NCBI RefSeq assembly: GCF_003010935.1 | Contig: NZ_PGGN01000001.1 | Coordinates: 372,001 to 436,000, forward strand | Source: Phyllobacterium endophyticum | GTDB taxonomy: Bacteria > Pseudomonadota > Alphaproteobacteria > Rhizobiales > Rhizobiaceae | Direction: 5' to 3' | Length of the DNA: 64,000 nt | Part shown: in pieces, positions 9,794 to 17,942 of the stretch | Numbering within the stretch: the first letter of the stretch is position 1 | How the letters are laid out: every line of letters begins with the position of its first letter | Notes under the pieces: generated by a model | Told to the model about the DNA's origin: nothing | The model's input: the letters and a program-made list of their open reading frames with translations, nothing else | The model's database searches: none | Program-made: the position numbers and the translations under genes

Positions 9794-10025
9794 CCTCTAG
9801 GCCGGTGGATGTACTGGTGTTCAACCCGGGCCTGCACGGCACAGGGTTTTTACCCGTAATTTTTGGACGGCTTGATCAGCCATAATATATTGCAAGATCA
9901 AAGAGTTCTGTCATTCTCGGGTAGCAATCACCGTACCTGCCCAGTTTCCTTTTCGGCTTGGTAACGAGCATCCTGTTAGACCTGCGGTCTCTCATGAATA
10001 TTGCGGAGTTACGAAAATTCAAATT

Positions 10026-10041
10026 TTAACCATATATTAAC
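10026..10041 (+). promoter_or_regulatory. CtrA-type binding box 1
   Basis: TTAACCATATATTAAC, an exact match to the alphaproteobacterial cell-cycle regulator consensus TTAA-N7-TTAAC. It lies 93 bases upstream of the transglutaminase-like protease. Confidence 0.55.
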
Positions 10042-10091
10042 AATGGCTGGATCGTGGCGCCATTGTGATTGACTCATGTCCCCTCCCGCCA

Positions 10092-10107
10092 TTAACGTTT
10101 TGTTAAC
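10092..10107 (+). promoter_or_regulatory. CtrA-type binding box 2
   Basis: TTAACGTTTTGTTAAC, a second exact TTAA-N7-TTAAC match, 66 bases after the first and 27 bases before the ATG. Two exact matches in one short intergenic region make chance less likely. Confidence 0.6.
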
Positions 10108-10134
10108 GATAGCGGATGGGGTCTGGAGTAGAAC

Positions 10135-10749
10135 ATGTTGGGGGTTGCAGGGGTTGGGAAAGCCATGGGTTTCGCTGTGGCACTTGTCGCGGGTATACTT
10201 GGCACAAACAGCGCTTTCGCATCCGAAGCATTCATGACAACCGGCGGACTTACGTCGCAGCCGATCGGCCATTACGAATTCTGCAAAAGGATTCCCGATG
10301 AGTGCACGATCCGGAGCCGCAACGTCACTCCCGAGAAGATGAATCACGATTTTTGGCAATTGATAGTCAACGTCAACAGCAATGACAATCACAAGGTCAA
10401 GCCGCTGACCGACATGGAAATCTACGGCGTCGAGGAATATTGGGCGTATCCCGACAAGGTAGGCGATTGCGAGGACTATGTTCTTTTGAAGCGTCGCGAT
10501 CTGATGAAGTCAGGGATTTCTTCCGCAAACCTGTTGATTACTGTCGTTCGCAAGCCTGATGGCGAAGGTCACGCGGTGTTGACCGTGCGCACAGACCAAG
10601 GCGATTTTATCCTCGACAATCTCGTTGATGGTGTGAAGAACTGGTCCGAGACGCCATACACCTATCTCAAGCGCCAAGCCACCAACAATACCGGCCGCTG
10701 GGTAAGCATCGAAGCTCCGACCAACATTCTCGTTGGTTCGGTTCAGTAG
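10135..10749 (+). CDS. Secreted transglutaminase-like cysteine protease (BTLCP family)
   Basis: A 204-residue protein with a Sec signal peptide (hydrophobic core about 12-24, likely cleavage after AFA at 29), so periplasmic or exported. The domain is the bacterial transglutaminase-like cysteine proteinase family (PF06035), which includes LapG. Candidate triad: Cys112 in VGDCEDYVLLKR, His146 in GEGHAVLTV, Asp161 in FILDNL. LapG trims an RTX adhesin in Pseudomonas under LapD control, but no lapD or lapA neighbour is visible, so that role is not claimed. The ATG is set by GGAG 8 bases upstream. Two CtrA-type boxes precede it and a terminator follows. Confidence 0.85.
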   Translation: MLGVAGVGKAMGFAVALVAGILGTNSAFASEAFMTTGGLTSQPIGHYEFCKRIPDECTIRSRNVTPEKMNHDFWQLIVNVNSNDNHKVKPLTDMEIYGVEEYWAYPDKVGDCEDYVLLKRRDLMKSGISSANLLITVVRKPDGEGHAVLTVRTDQGDFILDNLVDGVKNWSETPYTYLKRQATNNTGRWVSIEAPTNILVGSVQ

Positions 10750-10756
10750 AACTGAG

Positions 10757-10784
10757 AAAGATCTTGGTTGAGGCAAGGTCTTTT
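10757..10784 (+). terminator. Rho-independent terminator after the BTLCP protease gene
   Basis: AAAGATCTTG at 10757-10766 pairs with CAAGGTCTTT at 10774-10783 (one G-U pair) around a 7-base loop, ending in TTTT. Confidence 0.65.
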
Positions 10785-10844
10785 GCTATCGCGGCGCAGG
10801 TCGTCACCGCCCTGTACAGCGCGATGCTCCATGGATTAACACCT

Positions 10845-12377
10845 TCATGCCGCTTGCATAGACGCGTCCCCTGCCATTCGATATGAAATAGCTTCGGCAA
10901 GGTGGATGCGTCCAACGGTCTCCTGCCCCTCCAGGTCGGCAAGTGTACGCGCAACCTTGAGTACGCGGTGATAAGCCCGCGCGGAGAAGCGCATTTGTTC
11001 GCTCGCCTGTTGCAGCAAGGAAACGCCGGGACTGTCCGGTTGCGCCACCTGTTCGATAAGTGCAACGGAGCACTGTGAGTTTGTGGTGATCGCTGGAAAT
11101 CCCAATTCCTCGTAGCGCCTCTTTTGGATTGCCCGCGCCCGCGCAACCCGTTCAGCGACCGATGCACTGCTTTCTGACGAGTGCGGGCGTATGAGATCGG
11201 TAGCACTCACGGACGGGACGTCGATCCTGATGTCGATGCGGTCCAGCAGAGGCCCTGAAATCCTTGCCTGATAATCCTGCCTGCACCGGGGTCCCCTGGC
11301 GCATTGATGGCCGGGTTCACCCGCCATACCGCAGCGGCAGGGATTCATCGCGGCAACGAGCTGGATCTGTGCGGGATAGGAGATTCGATGATTGGCACGT
11401 GCGATCATGCATTCGCCAGTCTCGAGTGGCTGGCGCAGGGAGTCGAGCACCTGCGGCGTAAACTCGGGAAATTCGTCGAGAAACAGCACGCCGCGATGTG
11501 CCAGCGAAACTTCACCCGGCCTCGCTCTGATACCGCCTCCAACCATGGCCGCCATGGATGCCGAATGATGCGGCGCACGGAATGGCCTTCTGTCGGTCAG
11601 TTTGCCACCCATAAGCTCACCGGCGATCGAAGCGATCATAGATACATCGAGCAGTTCACGCGGCAGCAATGGTGGCAGGATTGAGGGCAGCCGTTGCGCC
11701 AGCATGGATTTGCCGGACCCTGGCGGCCCCATCATCAAGAGGTTGTGTCCACCGGCTGCCGCAACCTCCAGCGCACGCCGTGCACTCTCCTGGCCCCTTA
11801 TGTCGGCAAGATCCGGCAGCCCGGTCGCATTTGCTTGCATCACAGGCTCGGGGCGCGACAATACTTGCGTGCCACGAAAATGGTTTGCCAACTGGATCAG
11901 GCTCCGCGGCGCGAGTATATCGATGTCGGCACCCGCCCATGCGGCTTCGGGACCACAGGATGCGGGACAGATCAGGCCTTTCTCCTGTCGGTTGGCGGCG
12001 ATTGCGGCAGGCAACACACCTGCTACATGAGTGATGGTTCCGTCCAGGGAAAGTTCGCCCAGTACCACATAGTTCTGCAACGCATCGGCCGGCATGGCTC
12101 CAAGCCCCGCCATCAATCCCACCGCAATCGGCAGATCGTAATGGCTACCTTCTTTTGGCAAATCCGCCGGCGCCAGGTTCACGGTCACCTTCTTGACCGG
12201 CATCGAAAGCCCCGAAGCATGCAGTGCGGCCTGGACACGCTCCCGACTTTCGGCAACCGCCTTGTCCGGAAGACCGACGATATGCATGCCCATCTTGCCG
12301 GGGGCGATCATCACCTGCACATCAACGGGCTGTGCTTCAATTCCCTGGAAGGCAACCGTACGAACGCGGGTAACCAT
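10845..12377 (-). CDS. comM: YifB/ComM-family AAA+ ATPase (Mg-chelatase-like)
   Basis: A 510-residue AAA+ protein. The N-terminal Lon-like domain starts MVTRVRTVAFQGIEA and includes the GLPDKAVAESRERVQAAL helix. Walker A GPPGSGKS is at 217-224, FLDEFPEF is Walker B, and the C-terminal Mg-chelatase-like helical domain ends at YHRVLKVARTLADLEG. In naturally competent species ComM is a hexameric branch-migration helicase that extends recombination tracts; in others its role is less clear. An SOS-type box lies about 85 bases upstream, which fits a recombination role. Confidence 0.9.
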   Translation of the reverse strand: MVTRVRTVAFQGIEAQPVDVQVMIAPGKMGMHIVGLPDKAVAESRERVQAALHASGLSMPVKKVTVNLAPADLPKEGSHYDLPIAVGLMAGLGAMPADALQNYVVLGELSLDGTITHVAGVLPAAIAANRQEKGLICPASCGPEAAWAGADIDILAPRSLIQLANHFRGTQVLSRPEPVMQANATGLPDLADIRGQESARRALEVAAAGGHNLLMMGPPGSGKSMLAQRLPSILPPLLPRELLDVSMIASIAGELMGGKLTDRRPFRAPHHSASMAAMVGGGIRARPGEVSLAHRGVLFLDEFPEFTPQVLDSLRQPLETGECMIARANHRISYPAQIQLVAAMNPCRCGMAGEPGHQCARGPRCRQDYQARISGPLLDRIDIRIDVPSVSATDLIRPHSSESSASVAERVARARAIQKRRYEELGFPAITTNSQCSVALIEQVAQPDSPGVSLLQQASEQMRFSARAYHRVLKVARTLADLEGQETVGRIHLAEAISYRMAGDASMQAA

Positions 12378-12462
12378 GAGATCTTTCTTGAAAATGCGTA
12401 GGTTTAAAAAACGAAGACGACACCAATGGCTTCACATCAGCATACTTAACGCTGCGTGACAA

Positions 12463-12477
12463 GAACAAGAAGAGAAC
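12463..12477 (-). promoter_or_regulatory. LexA-type SOS box upstream of comM
   Basis: Read on the minus strand: GTTCTCTTCTTGTTC, an exact GTTC-N7-GTTC, the alphaproteobacterial LexA direct-repeat operator. It lies in the 114-base gap between the gshB stop and the comM start, 86 bases upstream of comM. Confidence 0.5.
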
Positions 12478-12491
12478 AAAGGGCAAAGTAA

Positions 12492-13433
12492 TTACGTGCG
12501 CTTCGCTTCCACCGCATCCCAGAAGAGTGCGGCGATATCGGCGCCACCGAAACGCTTGACCTCGCGAACGCCGGTTGGAGACGTCACGTTGATTTCAGTC
12601 ATGAAGTCGCCGATCACGTCAATGCCGACCAGGATGAAACCGCGCTCGCGTAAGGAAGGTCCGATACGGGCACAAATTTCGCGCTCACGTTCCGTGAGTT
12701 CGGTTTTCTCGGCACGGCCGCCCACGTGCATGTTGGATCGTGCATCTGTGTCGGATGGCACACGATTGATCGCCCCGACAGCCTCGCCATCGATCAGGAT
12801 GATGCGCTTGTCACCGGAACGCACATCCTTCAGATAGCGCTGTGCTATGAAAGGTTCACGGAACATCTGACCGAACATTTCCATCAATGATGTAAGGTTG
12901 CGGTCACCATCGGCGAGATGAAAAACCCCGGCACCGCCATTGCCGTAGAGAGGCTTCAGGATGATATCGCCAAACTCCTTGCGGAAGGCTGCGATCTCCA
13001 GCGGGTCCTTTGTGATCAGCGTTTCGGGCATCAGGTCCGGAAACTCGGTGACGAAGATTTTTTCAGGGCTGTTGCGTACCCATGCCGGATCGTTGACGAC
13101 CAGCGTTTTCGGGTGGATGCGCTCCAGCATATGCGTGGTCGTGATGTAGTTCATGTCAAAGGGCGGGTCCTGGCGAAGCAGAACGACATCCATTTCCGAC
13201 AGATCGCGCGGCACCTTTTCGCCGAGCGTATAATAGTTACCTTCGATGTCGCGGACGTTCAGTTCTTCAACACGGGCAGAGACCACGCCATCGCGCATGT
13301 TGAGACGATCGGGCGTGTAGTGGTAGAGGACATGACCCCGCTTTTGGGCCTCGAGGCAAAGTGCAAAGGTCGTATCGCCAGCGATCCGGATTGAATTGAT
13401 GTGGTCCATCTGGACCGCGACTGTCAGCGCCAT
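12492..13433 (-). CDS. gshB: Glutathione synthetase
   Basis: ATP-dependent ligation of gamma-glutamylcysteine and glycine, the last step of glutathione synthesis. The 313 residues start at an ATG at 13433 ([15 protein letters not shown]), preceded by a GGGGGA ribosome site; a GTG at 13466 would add 11 residues. It has an ATP-grasp layout: N-terminal domain with [23 protein letters not shown]-binding [16 protein letters not shown], and C-terminal ligands in [15 protein letters not shown]. It lies upstream of comM on the same strand. Confidence 0.95.
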   Translation of the reverse strand: MALTVAVQMDHINSIRIAGDTTFALCLEAQKRGHVLYHYTPDRLNMRDGVVSARVEELNVRDIEGNYYTLGEKVPRDLSEMDVVLLRQDPPFDMNYITTTHMLERIHPKTLVVNDPAWVRNSPEKIFVTEFPDLMPETLITKDPLEIAAFRKEFGDIILKPLYGNGGAGVFHLADGDRNLTSLMEMFGQMFREPFIAQRYLKDVRSGDKRIILIDGEAVGAINRVPSDTDARSNMHVGGRAEKTELTEREREICARIGPSLRERGFILVGIDVIGDFMTEINVTSPTGVREVKRFGGADIAALFWDAVEAKRT

Positions 13434-13530
13434 GGAACGTCCCCCGACTGGATTAGGAGTGTTCACATGGCGATGTCACGTTCAAGCGTCAAGGTCAATG
13501 CCGTGGCCCGATCAACATCCTTTGAAGCTC

Positions 13531-13890
13531 TTACAAGCGGGCCATGCAGATACTTGTGTGACCGGCGCCGATGAAGCCGAGGCGACTGGCGGCTCCCTTG
13601 GAAAGGTCGATCATGCGGCCTCGGACAAACGGTCCGCGATCGTTGATGCGCACTACGACCGTCTTGCCATTGCGCTGGTTGGTCACTTTGACCCGTGAGC
13701 CGAGCGGCAATGTACGGTGTGCGGCAGTCAGTGCGGAAGGGTTCATCCGTTCACCGGAGGCAGTTCGGGAGTTAAGGGCGTACCAGGACGCACCGCCACA
13801 AGCCGACCCGGCGTTGGCAGATGCGGCGTTGAACATCAAAAAGGGAACGAATGAGATAAGTACCAGGCGGATACTTGTAAAAGAGACCAT
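13531..13890 (-). CDS. RlpA-like septal ring/lytic transglycosylase family protein (single DPBB domain)
   Basis: A short exported protein of 119 residues from the ATG at 13890. The signal peptide has a hydrophobic core at about 8-22 and likely cleavage after ANA. The rest is one double-psi beta-barrel: [17 protein letters not shown], then [32 protein letters not shown]. RlpA relatives bind or cleave peptidoglycan lacking stem peptides at the septum, but usually add a SPOR domain, which is absent here. An open frame continues upstream to 13968, but that extension does not look like a signal peptide. The ribosome site is weak. Confidence 0.8.
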   Translation of the reverse strand: MVSFTSIRLVLISFVPFLMFNAASANAGSACGGASWYALNSRTASGERMNPSALTAAHRTLPLGSRVKVTNQRNGKTVVVRINDRGPFVRGRMIDLSKGAASRLGFIGAGHTSICMARL

Positions 13891-14319
13891 GTGAGATTCA
13901 CACTTAAGATAGCCCGCGGCAGAACTGCCGGACTGAAGACACACGCATGGAAATTGATCCCCGGGCAAGTAGATCGTGGCGTGAGCGAGTACTGTCTTCT
14001 ATTTTGGAGAAATGTGGCCTTGAGGTGTCTCGTCGTCCAAACACCTGCGAGATCAGTTGAATAGAATATCTAAGTCGCTATAAAAACTTGTCTTATTGTG
14101 ACTCAAAACGTGATCAACGATGTTTGAAACTACGGCGCTATTGCCCGAAGATTTGTCGAAATATGGCGATAATATGGTTAATACTCACCGAATTATTAAG
14201 TGTTTGCCTGATCCGGGGTTAACTGGACCCGGATATGATTAATTTGGATTAACTCTTTCGAGCCTCTGAAGCCCCGGCACTCGGCAGCAGGGCTTCACTC
14301 TTGAAAATTGTGATCGACT
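13891..14319. other. AT-rich intergenic region between the RlpA-like gene and uxuA
   Basis: About 430 bases without a gene. It includes the promoter region of the RlpA-like gene, an inverted repeat ATCCGGG/CCCGGAT at 14211-14217 and 14228-14234, a near-match to a CtrA box (TTAA-N6-TTAAC at 14239-14253, one base short), and a hairpin GAAGCCC/GGGCTTC at 14268-14296 that may end uxuA transcription. The centre (14060-14200) is clearly more AT-rich than the flanking genes. Confidence 0.45.
14268..14296 (-). terminator. Possible hairpin terminator after uxuA
   Basis: A 7-bp stem (14268-14274 with 14290-14296) and a 15-base loop, 24 bases beyond the uxuA stop. There is no clear T run on the minus strand, so function is uncertain. 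Confidence 0.35.
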
Positions 14320-15510
14320 TTACGCGAGCGCGATGGCGTCCAAGGCGTGTATGATGCCCCGCAGCTCCGCCAAGCCGCGCAAGCGGCCGATGGCCGGATA
14401 CCCCGGCGTCACTTCCTTATCCAGATCGTCAAGCATGCGATGCCCGTGATCGGATCTGAAGATGATACTGTTTGCCTTCTCACGTTTTCTATCTTCGGCG
14501 AGCAGTTCGCGCAGTACCGTCACCATGTCCACATCACCTTCAAGATGAGCCGCTTCATGGAAACTGCTTCCATCACCCTCGCGAGTGGTCGCACGCAGAT
14601 GGGTGAAATGAATGCGCTCTGCAAAACGCCTGGCAATCTTAGGCAGATCGTTGTCGGCACGCACGCCGAGACTACCTGTACAAAAGCACATGCCGTTTGC
14701 AACAGACGGCACAGCCTCGAAAAGGGCCGCGTAGTCGGCCTCGGTCGAGGCTATTCGCGGCAAGCCAAAAAGTGAACGTGGCGGATCATCCGGGTGCAGG
14801 GTGAGTTTGACGCCGAGGTTCTCGGCGACGGGTGTAACCGCCTCCAGAAACTCGATCAAATGCTGCCGCAGCCGATGTGCGTCGATACCCTCATACGCTG
14901 CCAGTTTGTCGCGAAATGCGGGAATAGTCAGTGGTTCAGTTGTCGAGCCTGGAAGCGCGCTGGCGATATTGCGGGTGAGATCGGCGATCTCCTGTGCGCC
15001 CATGGCTTCATACAGATCTCTGGCAATATCGCGATTGGCCTGCGAATAGTCGGCTTCGGCACCTTTCCGCTGCAGGATGTGCAGGTCGAACACAGCGAAC
15101 ATATTGTGATCGAAGCGCATGGCCGTCGAGCCGGTCGGCGTGACATAGTCAAGATCAGTACGGCACCAGTCGACCACGGGCATGAAATTATAGCAGACGA
15201 CCTTGATGTCGTTGGCCGCGAGCGCTTCCATGCTTTCAATCCAGGCGGTAATCTCATGCTTGGCGGCACGACCCAGACGTTTGACCGCATCCGGAATCGG
15301 AATGCTCTCGACCACCGACCAGGTTAGCTGTGTACGTCCCGTTGGGGTCGATTCGATGAGTGACTTGCGAGCGTGCACCTGTGCCGTCGTCCATGCCTCA
15401 CCAATGGGGACAGCGTGCAGTGCCGAAACGACATCAGTTGCGCCGGCCTGCCGTACATTATCAAGTGATACACCGGCGTTCGGGCCAAACCATCGCCATG
15501 CCTGACGCAT
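14320..15510 (-). CDS. uxuA: Mannonate dehydratase
   Basis: Dehydrates D-mannonate to 2-keto-3-deoxygluconate (KDG) in glucuronate breakdown. The 396 residues begin MRQAWRWFGPNAGVSL with a strong GGAGG ribosome site 5 bases before the ATG. Characteristic segments are KVVCYNFMPVVDWCRTDL, a divalent-metal-binding TLHPDDPPRSLFGLPRI, MCFCTGSLGVRADND, and IHFTHLRATTREGDGSSFHEAAHLEGD, a (beta/alpha)8 UxuA pattern. It is the second gene of an operon headed by the GntR regulator, 29 bases apart. Confidence 0.93.
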   Translation of the reverse strand: MRQAWRWFGPNAGVSLDNVRQAGATDVVSALHAVPIGEAWTTAQVHARKSLIESTPTGRTQLTWSVVESIPIPDAVKRLGRAAKHEITAWIESMEALAANDIKVVCYNFMPVVDWCRTDLDYVTPTGSTAMRFDHNMFAVFDLHILQRKGAEADYSQANRDIARDLYEAMGAQEIADLTRNIASALPGSTTEPLTIPAFRDKLAAYEGIDAHRLRQHLIEFLEAVTPVAENLGVKLTLHPDDPPRSLFGLPRIASTEADYAALFEAVPSVANGMCFCTGSLGVRADNDLPKIARRFAERIHFTHLRATTREGDGSSFHEAAHLEGDVDMVTVLRELLAEDRKREKANSIIFRSDHGHRMLDDLDKEVTPGYPAIGRLRGLAELRGIIHALDAIALA

Positions 15511-15539
15511 TCATTCCTCCGTAATTTGGTGCCGTCCGA

Positions 15540-16313
15540 TCAAACAAAGGATCCGGGATGGCTTTTTCTCAATGTCTCGATGTCAGGGATGACCGCGTTC
15601 AGATGCTGTTTCATAGCCGCGCAGGCAGCGGGCACGTCGTGAGCCCCGATGGCATCGCGGATTACCTGATGCTCGGACAGGACCTGCTCCATGCGGCCTA
15701 GGCCAGGCAGTGTCATGCGCCGAGCCCGATCGATCTGCACCTTGACCGGCTTCAGGTAGTGCCATATGCCCGGATGGCCGGAAACACCTGCAATCGCCTC
15801 GTGGAACGCTTCATCGGCTTCGTGGAAAGCGCTCATGTTCTGGCGGTCGGCAAGGAAGCGCTGGCGGGCAAGAATTTCGTCGAGCCATTCGACGTCCTTG
15901 GGCGTTGCGATAGCCGCCGCTCGCTCGACCGTCGCTCCCTCGAGTGCCTGGCGGATAACGACAGCTTCGGGGATCAAGGCAACTGGGATGCGCGCGACGA
16001 ATGTTCCCGACTGCGGAAACACATCGACAAGGCCATCTTCAACCAGTCGGATCAGAGCCTCGCGCACCGGTGTGCGGCTGACACCGAACCGTTCTGTCAA
16101 GACCTTTTCGTTGAGGGCCGTTCCTGGGGTCATCTCCATTGCGACAATCGCAGCATGAAGTTCGCGGTAAATAGCGGTGGCCGTCGTCATCCGGCCGGCC
16201 GGCACTCCGCGGGATCCCATTCGCATGGAGCGGGTGGCAGCTTCGAATTCGGACGTCCGCACCTCTGATGATGCAACCGCCACAGCCTTGTTCCCCCGGT
16301 CTTCTGCTGTCAT
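15540..16313 (-). CDS. GntR-family (FCD domain) transcriptional regulator of hexuronate genes
   Basis: A 257-residue repressor or activator. After a non-conserved N-terminal tail of about 40 residues, the winged helix lies at 43-110, with recognition helix VSRTPVREALIRL at 78-90 and wing FPQSGTFVARI. The C-terminal FCD ligand-binding domain runs from about 115 to 240, with metal or ligand residues in FHEADEAFHEAI and EHQVIRDAI. It heads the uxuA operon and is divergent from uxaC. A palindromic motif in the divergent region recurs before the two other transcription units of the island, so it probably regulates all of them and itself. The likely ligand is a uronate intermediate (inference). Confidence 0.88.
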   Translation of the reverse strand: MTAEDRGNKAVAVASSEVRTSEFEAATRSMRMGSRGVPAGRMTTATAIYRELHAAIVAMEMTPGTALNEKVLTERFGVSRTPVREALIRLVEDGLVDVFPQSGTFVARIPVALIPEAVVIRQALEGATVERAAAIATPKDVEWLDEILARQRFLADRQNMSAFHEADEAFHEAIAGVSGHPGIWHYLKPVKVQIDRARRMTLPGLGRMEQVLSEHQVIRDAIGAHDVPAACAAMKQHLNAVIPDIETLRKSHPGSFV

Positions 16314-16422
16314 TGCAGCGCTCCATCTCTATATGCCATGGAATGCATCTCATCCCATGACCGCTTACGAAGCAAAGTCCTATAACGCCATTCCGGACGA
16401 TATAAACGCTTTTTCGCTACGG

Positions 16423-16452
16423 TTGACATACTAATATATTATTTTCTACAGT
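16423..16452 (+). promoter_or_regulatory. Promoter and operator of the uxaC-uxuB unit (hexuronate motif, site a)
   Basis: A -35 TTGACA at 16423-16428 and a possible -10 TACAGT at 16447-16452 (18-base spacer). Between them sits the palindrome TAATATATTA at 16432-16441, the same core as the sites at 19454-19465 and 25174-25185. The site lies in the divergent region, so it could also control the GntR-uxuA unit. Confidence 0.55.
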
Positions 16453-16526
16453 TCGCCAAGACATCGATGCTGTTGTCTGAAACCTCAGTGGCTCGCTGCA
16501 TCGGGGGCGCTATACAAGGACGTCCA

Positions 16527-17924
16527 ATGGCACTTCATCCTGACCGGCTTTTTCCCATCGAGGTCGATGCACGCGTGATTGCCCGGCGCCTGTTCAACAC
16601 GGTCGAGAGCTTGCCTATCATCTCGCCGCATGGCCACACCGATCCTCGATGGTATGCCAATGATGATGCATTTGCAGACCCGGCCAGCCTTTTCGTCAAG
16701 CCGGACCATTATATTTTCCGCATGCTCTATTCTCAAGGCGTGAAGCTGGAACATCTAGGGGTGCCGCGTCAGGACGGCCGGCCGGTCGAGGCGGACGGAC
16801 GCAAGATCTGGCGGCTCTTCGCCAAGTATTTTCACTTGTTCCGGGGCACACCCTCCCGTCTGTGGTTCGAACATGCGATGGAAACGGTATTCGGCATCGA
16901 GGATCGCCTTGACGAGACGAATGCAGATGCAATCTACGACCGGATCGCATCGCGCCTCGCGGAACCATCCATGCGACCGCGGGCGCTCTACAAACAGTTC
17001 AACATCGAGGTCATATCCACGACGGACGCAGCCACCGACGAACTCTCGGAGCATGATGCCATTCTCAGTTCGGGTTGGGACGGTCGGGTGGTTCCAGCCT
17101 ATCGTCCTGATGCGGTTGTCGATGCTTCACGCGCTGACTTCCTGGCCAATGTAGAAGATTTTGTAGCACTTGCGGGTACCCGGCTCGACTATCAGGGTTA
17201 TCTCGAAGCGCATCGTGTCCGCCGGGCCTATTTCAAGCAGCGCGGCGCAACCTCAACGGATCATGGTCATCCAAACGCGCGTACCGCCGATCTGCCTTCT
17301 TCACAGGCATCTGCGCTGTTCGAACGTGTCTTGAAGGGCGTTTCACCCGATGACGCGGACCTCTTCAGGGCGCAGATGTTGACGGAAATGGCACGAATGA
17401 GTGTTGACGATGGCCTTGTCATGCAGATCCATCCTGGCTCGTACCGAAACCACAATCCGTCGCTTTTCCGAGCGTTCGGAACGGACAAGGGGGCAGATAT
17501 TCCCCGCTCGACCAGCTATGTCGAAGAATTGAAACCACTCCTTGATGCACTTGGTAACGACCCGCGGCTAACTCTCATTCTCTTCACCCTCGATGAAACA
17601 AGCTACAGTCGTGAACTCGCACCCTTGGCGGGTCACTATCCGGCCCTGCGGCTCGGTCCAGCCTGGTGGTTCCATGATAGTCCGGAAGGCATGCGGCGTT
17701 TCCGTGAGCTCACTACCGAGACGGCCGGCTTTTATAATACGGTCGGCTTCAACGATGATACGCGTGCATATCTCTCCATTCCAGCTCGCCATGATATGGC
17801 ACGGCGTGTCGATTGTGCATTCCTCGCCCGGCTGGTAGCCGATCACAGGCTGGATGAGGACGAGGCGCATGAGATCGCGCACGATCTTGCATACCGGTTG
17901 GCGAAGCGTGCCTACAAGCTCTAG
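16527..17924 (+). CDS. uxaC: Uronate isomerase (glucuronate/galacturonate isomerase)
   Basis: First step of hexuronate catabolism: glucuronate to fructuronate and galacturonate to tagaturonate. The 465 residues from the ATG at 16527 (MALHPDRLFPIEVDARV, AAGGA upstream) fit the family better than the extended frame from 16467. Metal-binding SPHGHTDPRWYAND is near 38-51, then the IEVISTTDAATDEL segment, QIHPGSYRNHNP, and C-terminal GFNDDTRAYLSIPARHDMARR, all UxaC signatures. It is followed 18 bases later by the mannitol-dehydrogenase-family gene. Confidence 0.94.
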   Translation: MALHPDRLFPIEVDARVIARRLFNTVESLPIISPHGHTDPRWYANDDAFADPASLFVKPDHYIFRMLYSQGVKLEHLGVPRQDGRPVEADGRKIWRLFAKYFHLFRGTPSRLWFEHAMETVFGIEDRLDETNADAIYDRIASRLAEPSMRPRALYKQFNIEVISTTDAATDELSEHDAILSSGWDGRVVPAYRPDAVVDASRADFLANVEDFVALAGTRLDYQGYLEAHRVRRAYFKQRGATSTDHGHPNARTADLPSSQASALFERVLKGVSPDDADLFRAQMLTEMARMSVDDGLVMQIHPGSYRNHNPSLFRAFGTDKGADIPRSTSYVEELKPLLDALGNDPRLTLILFTLDETSYSRELAPLAGHYPALRLGPAWWFHDSPEGMRRFRELTTETAGFYNTVGFNDDTRAYLSIPARHDMARRVDCAFLARLVADHRLDEDEAHEIAHDLAYRLAKRAYKL

Positions 17925-17942
17925 AATGAACAGAAGGTTTCG

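Larger units (their letters stand above)
9794..10134. promoter_or_regulatory. Intergenic region with two CtrA-type boxes
   Basis: A 341-base gap. No clear terminator follows phaZ; the only hairpin is a 4-bp stem around GGGTTTTTACCC. The right half holds two perfect matches to the CtrA consensus TTAA-N7-TTAAC, at 10026-10041 and 10092-10107, the second 28 bases before the start of the protease gene. TTGACT at 10070-10075 may be a -35 element. Confidence 0.55.

Noticed and set aside
9860-9875. Terminator after phaZ at GGGTTTTTACCC
   Set aside because: The stem is only 4 bp and the T run is in the loop, too weak to call.
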